Source: Melioribacteraceae bacterium (GTDB taxonomy: Bacteria > Bacteroidota > Ignavibacteria > Ignavibacteriales > Melioribacteraceae). From it: a stretch of DNA of 64,000 nt. How positions within the stretch are numbered: position 1 is the first letter of the stretch; each line of letters opens with the position of its first letter. Below are positions 37,108 through 45,705 of this stretch, in pieces. The notes beneath the pieces were generated by a model. It worked only from the letters and a program-made list of their open reading frames with translations. It searched no databases and had not been told where the DNA came from. The stretch covers positions 1-64,000 of the forward strand of contig JAKIUC010000015.1 in NCBI GenBank assembly GCA_021647785.1. Reading direction: 5' to 3'. The position numbers were made by a program, and so were the translations under genes.

Positions 37108-37153
37108 TATAGCACAGACTTCCGCTAAGGTTAAGATATTTGTCTGTGCTATA
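37108..37153. repeat. 12-bp inverted repeat between TonB receptor and MFS genes
   Basis: TATAGCACAGAC (37108-37119) and GTCTGTGCTATA (37142-37153) are exact complements separated by 22 nt. There is no T-run, so this is either an operator, an mRNA processing/stability hairpin that lowers MFS-trehalase expression relative to the receptor, or a dispersed repeat. Confidence 0.6.
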
Positions 37154-37198
37154 CACCTATTTACTTATTACTTACTACAAATTAAGTAATACAACAAA

Positions 37199-39733
37199 TT
37201 AGAAATCTACAGTTATAGAGAACTTAAACGAACGACCAAAAATAGCACGACCGTTTTTAGCAAGAGGATCGCGTGGATCACCTTCCGTTAACCCTTCTGA
37301 ATCAGTTATGTTATCGCCACTAAGATTAAATGTTAGACCACTTAATGTTGATAAATTAACACCTAAGTCTATTTTGGAATATGGATCTAACTGATATGTG
37401 TTACCTCTATCATTCCAGCGTGCACCAACATATCTAATTGCTCCATATACCGAAGCATTTATATTGTTACCTAACTGAAAATTATAACTTGGTGCAAGAC
37501 GCAATTGTAAATCAGGTTGCCGCCAGATTGAGTTCCCGACTGTTTCGGGAGCTTTGGGAGATTCTGTTATTTCTCCATTTTGGAATGTTCCAAGAAGTTT
37601 TACTTTTAATGCTCCTACACTTAATCCGCCATCAACTTCTGCTCCAAATGTTCGTGTTTTTAATGAAGCTGCCTCCCAAGCTGAGCCTACTCCTCCATCA
37701 AAAACATCAACTGTGTTAAAGAAACCGGTAATGAATAAACTAAAGATATCTTGTTCATATTTAATACCCAACTCAAATTGATTGAATATATTTGGCGATA
37801 CAGTTCCTTTTACAGATGTAACGTTCCCACTAGCATCTTTAATTAGTTCTCCACTCTCTAAATTATAAAGATTTTCTCTAATTTGGTCAAAATATGGGAA
37901 TAATGACCCTTTAGAACCACGAATAAAAACTCCAAAATCTTTATTTAACGCATAATTAATGGCAGCAGTTCCAGCCCAATCTTTTCCATCCAAATTGGCG
38001 GTTCTATCAATTATACCATCAGGATATGCACCATGATCTAATGTGAAATTGAGTGTATAAGTATGATAACGTACACCAAGATCTAATCTTAGTTTATCTG
38101 ATAACTGCCATGAATCACCTGCATAAATAGCGAATACAGTTGCATCTCCAGCTTCGTTAAGTCCATAATTCCAACTTCCACCAACACTATCAGATGAAAC
38201 ATCTTTGATAATATCACCATTTGTAACATTTTCAATGACTATTTGATTTCCAAGTGTCCAAAAATCTTTTGAAGACCAATATGCCTGATACGCTCCAACA
38301 GTAATATGATGATTATTTATTTTTTTTGACAAACTTATATCGTTTGTAAAAGACTTAAGTTGTTTCTCTACCACCCAGTGTCCGTAGCTTTGAACGTAAC
38401 CAGAGGTAAGGGTTTTACCTCCAACAGTTTCTACAGGGCGGCCAAGTTTTGTAGTTAGATCTGAAACGCTCATAGCACTTCCATTAGGAACAAAACCATA
38501 TGTATTTGCATCACCAGCAGTGTAAGATAAATTATCCCGAACTGTCCAACCTCCACCCAGATCATAATCAAAGTTCAATCCGCTCACCATTCCTTTCCAA
38601 CCCCGACCTTTTGAAAAGTCAAAGTTGGTACTATCACCTTGTGCATTTATTCTTAAAGTTCTAAAGCGTGTTGCATTCCCAAGTGGGGAAAATGTTCCTG
38701 CGTCGTTTCCTGTTCCTAAAGACATTGGCAAAACCCATTGTCCGTAGTCATCGGTTAATCGAGAAAATCCATTTAGTACACCGTTTTTAAAAACTTTTGT
38801 AAGCTGAATGGTAATTTGTTGCCCGTTTTCAGCATTAAATTCAGTATTCCTAATGCCTGGCGAAGTATTGAAATAACCACCAACCATATAATATAACTTG
38901 TCTGCAATAGGACCGCTTAAAACAGCATCTACTCTTTGCTGGCTATAATCAGAAGTAGTGTACTTTACCCTTCCAAGAGTTTGATCTGTTCCTTTTTTAA
39001 GATTAAAGTTTGTAGTTAAACCAGCCTCACCATTAGAAAATACAGAACTAGGTCCACCTTTCAATGCCTCAGTCATACCAACCGTTTCGTCAATTCTAAA
39101 GATAGTGCTTTGCTCAAAGAATGAAAGTGTTTGAGTACCATAAACTGGAGCACCGTTAATAGACATTGTTACAAAAGGAGCATCTCCACCAGAGGGTAAA
39201 CCTCTTACCATAATATTTGCACCTGCAACCCCACCCGAGCTTTCAGACCAAACGCCTGGAACCAATTCTAATGCAGCAGCCGTACTAGGAGGTGCTAATC
39301 GTTCAATATCTGCAGGAGAAATAGTAGTAATCGCAAAACTTGCATCTTTCTTTTTGATACCAGCACCACCGGCAGTACCAGATATTACAACTCCTTCCAT
39401 TTGTAATACATCTTCAGCAAGTGTAAAGTTTTGCGTTGTAGTTTTCCCTGCAGTTACACTTACCTTAGCATTACTTTCGCGATAACCAATTACGGTAACT
39501 CGAAGAGTATAATTTCCCTCTGGAACATTTTCAACAATAAAACTACCGTTATTATCTGCGGCTGCACCCATTGTTGTCTCTAATAACACAATATTTGCAT
39601 ACAATAGTGGGTTTCCCTTTGAATCAGTAATCTTACCAGTTATACTTCCATTATTCTGAGCAAACATTAATAGTGGTATTAGAAATAGAAGTATAATTAG
39701 TTTTTTAATTTTTTTGTAATTAGTTCGGATCAT
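37199..39733 (-). CDS. TonB-dependent outer-membrane receptor
   Basis: An 844-residue receptor with signal peptide ending at about LLMFAQ. A carboxypeptidase-regulatory-like beta-sandwich follows (GSITGKITDSKGNPLLYANI, about 28-110), then the plug (SPADIERLAPPSTAAALELV, GVAGANIMVRGLPSGG) and a C-terminal barrel ending FKFSITVDF. Such receptors import oligosaccharides or other solutes with TonB energy. No SusD partner follows, so it works alone. The neighbouring trehalase and MFS genes suggest trehalose. A palindrome (37534-37550) lies in frame and encodes PETVG. The gene is preceded by a sigma-54-like promoter. Confidence 0.93.
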   Translation of the reverse strand: MIRTNYKKIKKLIILLFLIPLLMFAQNNGSITGKITDSKGNPLLYANIVLLETTMGAAADNNGSFIVENVPEGNYTLRVTVIGYRESNAKVSVTAGKTTTQNFTLAEDVLQMEGVVISGTAGGAGIKKKDASFAITTISPADIERLAPPSTAAALELVPGVWSESSGGVAGANIMVRGLPSGGDAPFVTMSINGAPVYGTQTLSFFEQSTIFRIDETVGMTEALKGGPSSVFSNGEAGLTTNFNLKKGTDQTLGRVKYTTSDYSQQRVDAVLSGPIADKLYYMVGGYFNTSPGIRNTEFNAENGQQITIQLTKVFKNGVLNGFSRLTDDYGQWVLPMSLGTGNDAGTFSPLGNATRFRTLRINAQGDSTNFDFSKGRGWKGMVSGLNFDYDLGGGWTVRDNLSYTAGDANTYGFVPNGSAMSVSDLTTKLGRPVETVGGKTLTSGYVQSYGHWVVEKQLKSFTNDISLSKKINNHHITVGAYQAYWSSKDFWTLGNQIVIENVTNGDIIKDVSSDSVGGSWNYGLNEAGDATVFAIYAGDSWQLSDKLRLDLGVRYHTYTLNFTLDHGAYPDGIIDRTANLDGKDWAGTAAINYALNKDFGVFIRGSKGSLFPYFDQIRENLYNLESGELIKDASGNVTSVKGTVSPNIFNQFELGIKYEQDIFSLFITGFFNTVDVFDGGVGSAWEAASLKTRTFGAEVDGGLSVGALKVKLLGTFQNGEITESPKAPETVGNSIWRQPDLQLRLAPSYNFQLGNNINASVYGAIRYVGARWNDRGNTYQLDPYSKIDLGVNLSTLSGLTFNLSGDNITDSEGLTEGDPRDPLAKNGRAIFGRSFKFSITVDF

Positions 39734-39811
39734 ATTACTACTCCTTGTTGTTTAATTAAAATAAATGTGTGAAAATTAAAATCATTTAATTTTTCAAATT
39801 CAAAATAGTAA

Positions 39812-39827
39812 ATCAATATATATGCCA
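39812..39827 (-). promoter_or_regulatory. sigma-54-type promoter before the TonB receptor gene
   Basis: On the minus strand TGGCAT-ATATA-TTGAT fits the minus-24/minus-12 consensus TGGCAC-N5-TTGCW: the GG and TTG are present with correct spacing, but GA replaces the minus-12 GC. It lies about 80 bp before the receptor ATG and directly downstream of an NtrC-family activator gene. Confidence 0.6.
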
Positions 39828-39933
39828 AATCATAAATTCTAATGAAGCAACGGAAGGTATCTATTTATTAGGAGTTATTTGTCTATATACATGTGTAAGA
39901 AAGTAAACGTATAGCAGATAGATAAGTCTTTTG

Positions 39934-39963
39934 TTGTTATCAAACGTACAACATTGTTATCAA
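39934..39963. promoter_or_regulatory. pair of 10-bp direct repeats, probable activator sites
   Basis: TTGTTATCAA occurs at 39934-39943 and again at 39954-39963, exactly 20 bp (two helical turns) apart. They lie about 110-150 bp upstream of the sigma-54-like promoter, the usual place for enhancer sites of NtrC-type activators, and next to the gene for such an activator. Confidence 0.6.
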
Positions 39964-39981
39964 TATGATAAAATAGTTTAG

Positions 39982-41448
39982 TTATTTTAAACCAAGTTCT
40001 TTACATAACCGATGAAAATTTGAGCGAGCTATTCCAAGTTTGTTCGCAGCATCTGTATCTGTTCTACTATTGTTGCGTACAAACTGGACAAACCTTTTTC
40101 TAAATTCAAGTTCTGCATCTCTTAAATGAGGAACTTCATCTTTGGAATAAATTGGTAATGTGTAACCTCCAAAAGCACCTTGATTTTTAATGCCAAGTGC
40201 AGCTTCAACTTCATCAATACCTATTGAATTAACATCCATTAACACTAGGCGTTGTACCACATTCTTTAATTGTCTAACATTACCTGGCCAATGGAAATTA
40301 GTTAAGAATTCTAAAGCTTCATCATTTAATACTGGAGTATAAATATGAAACTCGTTGCAAGATTTTTCCATAAAATTTTGTAATAGTGGATATAAATCTT
40401 TTTTACGTTCTCTTAATGGAGGTAATTGAATATTTAATATGTTCAATCTATAAAATAAATCTTCTCTAAACTGACCTTCGCGCATTAACATTTCTATATT
40501 CTTGTTTGTTGCAGCAATTACTCTTACATTAACAATATAACTTTTCTTTCTACCTATTTTGTCTATTTCACCACACTCTAGAACTCTTAGCAACTTAGCC
40601 TGGGCTAATAATGGTAGTTCGCCCACTTCATCGAAAAAAATTGTACCGTTGTTTGCTTGTTCAAACAAACCTGCTTTTTCCTCTTTCGCATCTGTAAACG
40701 CTCCTTTTTCATAACCAAATAGTTCACTTTCAATTAATTCATTTGGAATTGCCGAACAATTAACAGTAATAATATTTTCAAATTTTCTTTGACTACAATA
40801 GTGAATGTTACGAGCTACCAGTTCTTTTCCTGTTCCGGACTCACCAAAAATTAAAACGTTTGCATCTGTTGTAGCATAGGATTTAATTGAGTGTTTAATT
40901 GATTTCATTGAACTTGATTCACCAATTAGGAAGTATCTATTTATCATTTTCTGAATATTGTTTTCTAATTTTGATTGAGATATTCTATGCTCTTTACGTA
41001 ATATTTCTTTTTCTATTTCGAGTTTTCGTTTTTCATAAGCATTTTTAATTGCAAGAATAAAATCTGTTGGTTGATAAATATAATCTAAATCCGTTGGGTT
41101 TTTTGTTCCAAACCAAAAAGCACCGCTTTCAATTAAGTTCGTGGCAAATTCTAAATCAGATTGGTTAATTGTCATTTTAGTTATTACAATTACTTGAAGC
41201 GTTTTATCAATTTTTTTAATTTGTTCAATAAGCTCTTCACCTTGTAAGCCACCAGATATTTGATAATCAAGAATAATTACATCAAAAAGATGTTTGTTAT
41301 TGTTAATTGATTTAAGAGTATCTTTTCCTGAGGAAACAATATCTTTTATACACATTATTTTTTTATATGGGAGTAGGGCAACTTGTATTCGTTGAACATC
41401 AAACTCTTCGTCTTCAACTACTAGGATATTGATTTTTTGTTTATTCAT
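39982..41448 (-). CDS. sigma-54-dependent response regulator (NtrC family)
   Basis: A 488-residue activator with three domains. The receiver (1-125) has acidic VVEDEE, phospho-acceptor Asp in VIILDYQISG, switch Thr in VIVITK and Lys in FGTKNP. The AAA+ domain (about 170-400) has Walker A GESGTGKELVARN, Walker B GTIFFDEVGELP and the sigma-54 contact loop GAFTDA (a variant of GAFTGA). A Fis-type HTH ends the protein (DAANKLGIARSNFHRL). It overlaps no gene but follows the kinase by 11 bp. It is probably phosphorylated by that kinase and activates the adjacent TonB-MFS-trehalase genes through the sites at 39812-39963. Confidence 0.93.
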   Translation of the reverse strand: MNKQKINILVVEDEEFDVQRIQVALLPYKKIMCIKDIVSSGKDTLKSINNNKHLFDVIILDYQISGGLQGEELIEQIKKIDKTLQVIVITKMTINQSDLEFATNLIESGAFWFGTKNPTDLDYIYQPTDFILAIKNAYEKRKLEIEKEILRKEHRISQSKLENNIQKMINRYFLIGESSSMKSIKHSIKSYATTDANVLIFGESGTGKELVARNIHYCSQRKFENIITVNCSAIPNELIESELFGYEKGAFTDAKEEKAGLFEQANNGTIFFDEVGELPLLAQAKLLRVLECGEIDKIGRKKSYIVNVRVIAATNKNIEMLMREGQFREDLFYRLNILNIQLPPLRERKKDLYPLLQNFMEKSCNEFHIYTPVLNDEALEFLTNFHWPGNVRQLKNVVQRLVLMDVNSIGIDEVEAALGIKNQGAFGGYTLPIYSKDEVPHLRDAELEFRKRFVQFVRNNSRTDTDAANKLGIARSNFHRLCKELGLK

Positions 41449-41459
41449 AAGTTATCAAT

Positions 41460-42923
41460 TTAATTATGGGGAATTTGAATAAATATTACTGCACCAGATT
41501 TATTGTTGTAAGCATCAATTTTCATACCGCAGCGGTTACAATTTTCATAAGCAATATAACAACCATAGCCTGAATTTTGGAATTTACTTTTTGTTGTGCT
41601 TTTTTCAGCAAATAATTTTTTCACACCTATTTTATTTACTACTAATATTTCATCGTTAAAACCAATGCCATTATCTTCTATAAATACATTAGAAATATTT
41701 TCTGCCGGTAAATACTTTGTTTTTATTGATATAACTATATCCCTATCTTTATTATGATCTATACAGTTTTGCATTAAGGGTTCAAGTATTTCCCAAATGA
41801 CATATTCATTTATGTGTAAAATAGGCATTGAACCATCAAGATCAAGTTTAAATTGGTATTGCTTGTTCTCTTTATAAACCCTTAGAAAAATATTTTCTAC
41901 TATAAACCTAATTACTGAGTTTAAATCAGTTTTAAAATTATTATTTCTAATTACATTGTTTGGAGGATTGAAATTCTTCATATCATATACAACTCTTCCA
42001 ATAAAATTTGCATATTTTATTACTCTATTTTTTATAACTTCAAAATTATCTGTCGAAAGTGTAATAATATCATTTTTAATAAATCCCATAATCTTTTCTG
42101 CTTTATGCTGGGCATGGTAAATTCTCTTAGTAAATAAAGCTTCTTTTTGCTCTTCAATTTTTTGAGTTAATTGTTTTTCCCTCTGTTTATAAAGTTCGGC
42201 TTGTATTTGGTCACGTTCCCCTACAAGAAAATTTGTTATTAGAAACATTAAAAGAATACTAAATAATATTAATGCTGAAAAAATTGCTCCAGTTTGATCT
42301 GTTGAACTGGTAATAACTTTCATCATACTAGAAAAATTCGGAATTATTTTCATATATACAGAACCTATAACTTCACCTTTTACAGAAAATGGAACAAATA
42401 CATGAAAAACATTGGAATTTTCTTTTAAGTTAAGAACAGTTTCACTTTTAAATAAATTTTCTCTTGATTCTATAAAAAGGTCCTTTGCTTTTTTTCGTTT
42501 TAAATAACTTGTTTTGGCAGGATGTTTTTGCAGTACAATATAATTATACAGAGATTTGCCATCATCAATATCAATTACATTTTTTCCATTATAAAAGAGC
42601 AAACAAATATCCTCAATACTTTTATAAAGTTTTTGTTGTGTTAAAATGAAATCTAAAGCTTCAATTACAGTTGAAAAGTCAGTTTGATTCGTTGATGAAA
42701 AATTACTTCCTTGCATTAAAAGTTCCAGAGAGGTTGTCGTTAAATCGGCAATTCGTTCAGCAGTATCCCATCGATAAATATCCACCGATTTATCAATCAG
42801 ATTTTTTGTTGAGCGGGTGTTGATATAAGAAAGGGTAATTTGAGAAATACTTATAATTACAATTAAAATTATAAAATGATAAAATTCGAATCGGTATTTT
42901 TTCATTCTATTAAAAAAATTCAT
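41460..42923 (-). CDS. membrane sensor histidine kinase, atypical
   Basis: A 487-residue sensor with membrane helices at about 14-33 and 212-233 that enclose a periplasmic domain of about 180 residues. A coiled-coil-like stretch follows, then an ATPase domain: N-box EPLMQNCIDHN, G1 DNGIGF, G2-like NSGYGCYIAYE. A standard H-box is not obvious. The best phospho-acceptor candidate is in YHAQHKAEKIMGF near 270. It lies between the anchored binding protein (17 bp upstream) and the NtrC-type regulator (11 bp downstream). The three together look like one signalling unit. Confidence 0.87.
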   Translation of the reverse strand: MNFFNRMKKYRFEFYHFIILIVIISISQITLSYINTRSTKNLIDKSVDIYRWDTAERIADLTTTSLELLMQGSNFSSTNQTDFSTVIEALDFILTQQKLYKSIEDICLLFYNGKNVIDIDDGKSLYNYIVLQKHPAKTSYLKRKKAKDLFIESRENLFKSETVLNLKENSNVFHVFVPFSVKGEVIGSVYMKIIPNFSSMMKVITSSTDQTGAIFSALILFSILLMFLITNFLVGERDQIQAELYKQREKQLTQKIEEQKEALFTKRIYHAQHKAEKIMGFIKNDIITLSTDNFEVIKNRVIKYANFIGRVVYDMKNFNPPNNVIRNNNFKTDLNSVIRFIVENIFLRVYKENKQYQFKLDLDGSMPILHINEYVIWEILEPLMQNCIDHNKDRDIVISIKTKYLPAENISNVFIEDNGIGFNDEILVVNKIGVKKLFAEKSTTKSKFQNSGYGCYIAYENCNRCGMKIDAYNNKSGAVIFIQIPHN

Positions 42924-42940
42924 ATTTCCACCAAGTTTTA

Positions 42941-44305
42941 TTATTCGTTTTTTAAGGAGAAATCAGAAACATTATCAATTTTAGCCTGGGCTAATTTTAA
43001 AGCTTCATTAACACTCAATTCTTTTTTTAAGGCTTTGTTTATATAAAATGATAATATATCAGAAATTTTTGTGTAGTTATAATCAGAAGGTCTATTCAAA
43101 CCACTTTCAATTATACTTTTAAATTTTAGTAATCGAGGATATTTATTAGTTATTTCTTTCTCTCTATAAAAAGATTTAAGTATTGGTAAATAAGAACCAG
43201 ACTTATAATTCAATTCTTGTATTTCTTGAGAAAGCACAAACTTTATAAATGTAACAGCCTCATTTTTCACTGAAGAATAATGGGATAAGATAAAGTTCCA
43301 ACCACCAATTGCTGAGGTAGATTTACCTAAAGGACTCTTTGGTAAAGGAACTTCCTCTAATAAACTATACTTACTATTAGTTCTAGAGACAAGATTAGAG
43401 TATTTAATAGTTGTAGGCCATCCTCTATAAAATGGGATATTATTTTTCAAAGCATATTCAAAAGACTTACCTTCGTCAAATCTGGTTACATTAACAGGAG
43501 AAATTTTATACTTGTAGATTAAGTCAACTAAATTTTGAACACTTTTAATTGTATTAGAATTATAAACATTAAACTTTTTATTTTTATAGATACTTTCAAC
43601 ATTTCCAAGCACCTCTATGAAATTACAAATTAAACCTTCATAAGCATCACCTTGAAAAACATATAAAAATTCTTTGTTCAAATTTTCGTTTTTCAATTTT
43701 ATTAATTCATCCCACGTAATACCTCTTTTTAATTTTTCTTTTAATACTTCAGCATTTTTAAATTTTTCTATTAAGTCTTTTCTGTAATACAAAACCCCTA
43801 CATCAATAAAAAATGGAATAGCATACAAAGAAGAGTTATAAAAACAAGTGTTAAGGGCTTGAGGTAATAAAGCATCTAATTCCTTCTCTGAAAAGAAAGG
43901 GCGTAATGGTTCTGCCCACTTTGCAAACCTTGAAACCCAGATTTGATCAACTGCAAATATATCGATTCTGCTATTACGACTTCTAAGTGTTCTGGTTATA
44001 AGTTCTTTTCTTTTGTTAGTGCTAAAATTTTCGGTTGGTATATCTATGGGAACTACTTCTATTTTCCCTTTATATTTTTGATTAAAAATTCTTATTAGTT
44101 CTATATGTGCATCGGTAATATTATCCGCAAAATATACCTTCGCTATTTTATCAGTAGTTATAAATTCATTCTGAAAAGGAAATAAATAAAATATTACAGA
44201 AATAATAATTGCAACAAGTATTAAAAAATAAATTAACCATTTAGGAATATTACTTGTTGTTATAATTGATGGAGTAAAATCATGTTTGTTCTTAAATGGA
44301 TTCAT
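42941..44305 (-). CDS. membrane-anchored extracellular solute-binding protein (sugar type)
   Basis: A 454-residue family-1 binding protein. It has no cleavable signal or lipobox. Instead a single helix at about 24-45 (WLIYFLILVAIIISVIFYLF) anchors it in the inner membrane with the binding domain outside. IDIFAVDQIWVSRFAKWAEPL, FYNSSLYAIPFFIDVGVLYY and STSAIGGWNFILS match sugar-binding proteins of ABC importers. No permease or ATPase gene is present. Its genes travel with a histidine kinase and an NtrC-type regulator, so I infer a sensor role: ligand-bound protein signals to the kinase. Confidence 0.88.
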   Translation of the reverse strand: MNPFKNKHDFTPSIITTSNIPKWLIYFLILVAIIISVIFYLFPFQNEFITTDKIAKVYFADNITDAHIELIRIFNQKYKGKIEVVPIDIPTENFSTNKRKELITRTLRSRNSRIDIFAVDQIWVSRFAKWAEPLRPFFSEKELDALLPQALNTCFYNSSLYAIPFFIDVGVLYYRKDLIEKFKNAEVLKEKLKRGITWDELIKLKNENLNKEFLYVFQGDAYEGLICNFIEVLGNVESIYKNKKFNVYNSNTIKSVQNLVDLIYKYKISPVNVTRFDEGKSFEYALKNNIPFYRGWPTTIKYSNLVSRTNSKYSLLEEVPLPKSPLGKSTSAIGGWNFILSHYSSVKNEAVTFIKFVLSQEIQELNYKSGSYLPILKSFYREKEITNKYPRLLKFKSIIESGLNRPSDYNYTKISDILSFYINKALKKELSVNEALKLAQAKIDNVSDFSLKNE

Positions 44306-44437
44306 ATTTTTCCTATTTTTGTATTACCTATTACAAATATTAAGCCAATTGTTGTCGATTAAAACCACTTTATTTTTAAAACATGTTTTCCTTTATCAAG
44401 CTTAAATGATTGTCAGGAGTTACCCCGAAATTATGAG

Positions 44438-45427
44438 TCACTTGTAATAGACTAAAACTGTTTCTGGAAACATATCGGTTATCATTAAGAACCCCTCATT
44501 CAGTTTAACTATCCCTTCCCAATTACTTCCTTTTTTACTTTTTCCTTTCTGAATAACAATTGGAGCTTTTTTTGTTCTAATAATTTTGCCATCCAAAATT
44601 TGAAATTCGAGAATTTGTTCAATTGCATAATCCTTTTCTTCTTCACTTAAATTTGGTTTAAGTTTATCGAACTCTCCCGGAAAGAAATAATTAATTGCAA
44701 AAAACTTTCCAACTGTATCAGCACTTGTGGCATCTGTAATTCTATATTCAATATTTGGGAAAGAAATTTTTTCTTTCTCTTTTAAATTTTCGTTTAGCTT
44801 AGCTGCAGTAGGTAATTCATTAACATTCGCACCATTTGCTTCATGAATTGAAAAAACCGAGGCATTGTAAGTTAGTATTGTCTCCTCGCCCATATTATGA
44901 ATTCCCGTTTGAGATTCCACTTCAATTTTTGAATTAGCATTAAGTGTGATTTTTCTTTCTTCAAAATTAATAACACCACTCACAATATAGCTTGTTGATT
45001 CACCTCCATTTACCGATTCAATAGAGAGATAAACAGAATCATCAATAAATGTTATAGCTTCATAACCAGAGCCTTTCCTTTTTCCAATTTCATCCAAGCC
45101 CTCTGCTGCAAAAAGAATTTTCTCTCCCTTTATTGGGTTTCTATTCTCTCCATTTAAATAACTCTCTATTCTCTCTTTCGGAATAAAATAAATTGCTCCA
45201 TCAAATTGGTCATCCCATTTATGCGGAAACTGAGGCAGGATAATTAAATTATCTTTGTACCAAGTAAGACCAGAGGCTTCTAATCTTCTTTCAGCTAAAT
45301 CTCCCTCCAATTGAATATGGGTCAGGTTAGAAGATTTTTCCCCTATTACTTTTTCATCAGTTCTACAAGAGACGATGAAAATAAAAGAGATGGAAAGAAT
45401 AAAAAAAACAAGAAATTTAAGTTTCAA
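44438..45427 (-). CDS. lipoprotein, phytase-like/SdiA-regulated beta-propeller type
   Basis: A 329-residue lipoprotein. I start at a TTG (45427) preceded by GAGGT, giving a short basic start, a hydrophobic stretch and the lipobox IVSC. The frame extends 26 codons upstream into a repeat and is not likely coding there. Repeated strand pieces (EASGLTWYKDNLIILPQ, GYEAITFIDDSVYLSIE, NWEGIVKLNEGFLMITD) resemble the esterase/phytase-like beta-propeller domain (SdiA-regulated family). I cannot name a substrate. It is upstream of the trehalose sensor genes, separated by 132 bp. Confidence 0.75.
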   Translation of the reverse strand: MKLKFLVFFILSISFIFIVSCRTDEKVIGEKSSNLTHIQLEGDLAERRLEASGLTWYKDNLIILPQFPHKWDDQFDGAIYFIPKERIESYLNGENRNPIKGEKILFAAEGLDEIGKRKGSGYEAITFIDDSVYLSIESVNGGESTSYIVSGVINFEERKITLNANSKIEVESQTGIHNMGEETILTYNASVFSIHEANGANVNELPTAAKLNENLKEKEKISFPNIEYRITDATSADTVGKFFAINYFFPGEFDKLKPNLSEEEKDYAIEQILEFQILDGKIIRTKKAPIVIQKGKSKKGSNWEGIVKLNEGFLMITDMFPETVLVYYK

Positions 45428-45463
45428 TATTACCTCAATTAATATATAATATGTGTAGAACGC

Positions 45464-45480
45464 CTGTGAGTCTCTTACAG
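45464..45480. repeat. copy of the CTGTGAG...CTTACAG repeat
   Basis: CTGTGAGTCTCTTACAG is a near-palindrome that differs at one base from the copy at 59593-59609 and from the inverted copy at 53824-53840. Flanking bases (GTTTT..GAATT) are also similar to the 59.6-kb copy. It lies upstream of the lipoprotein gene start. Confidence 0.7.
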
Positions 45481-45504
45481 TAGTTTTTAGAATTACTTTG
45501 CACA

Positions 45505-45594
45505 AACCTTCAAGGTTTTCGGTATAGATATTTAGGTATTGATTACTTAATAAGCAATATTAATAGTTTTGTTTGCTAAAAAACCTTGAAGGTT
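45505..45594. repeat. two inverted palindromic repeats upstream of trkA
   Basis: AACCTTCAAGGTT (45505-45517) and its inverse AACCTTGAAGGTT (45582-45594) are each palindromes around one central base and are complementary to each other. They frame about 64 bp of AT-rich sequence. They may be a dispersed repeat; a role in trkA expression is not shown. Confidence 0.6.
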
Positions 45595-45705
45595 TTTCTG
45601 AAAAACAATTTCTTCTATAAATTTTTCTACATTCAAATATATTTAATATTGGCATAATTTAATAAACAACTGTAATTTTAAAGTTAAAAGTTTTAAGGAA
45701 ACAAT

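Noticed and set aside
42941-44305. Binding protein as part of an ABC importer
   Set aside because: No permease or ATPase gene lies nearby, the anchor is a non-cleaved helix, and the downstream genes are a kinase and a regulator; a sensor role fits better.
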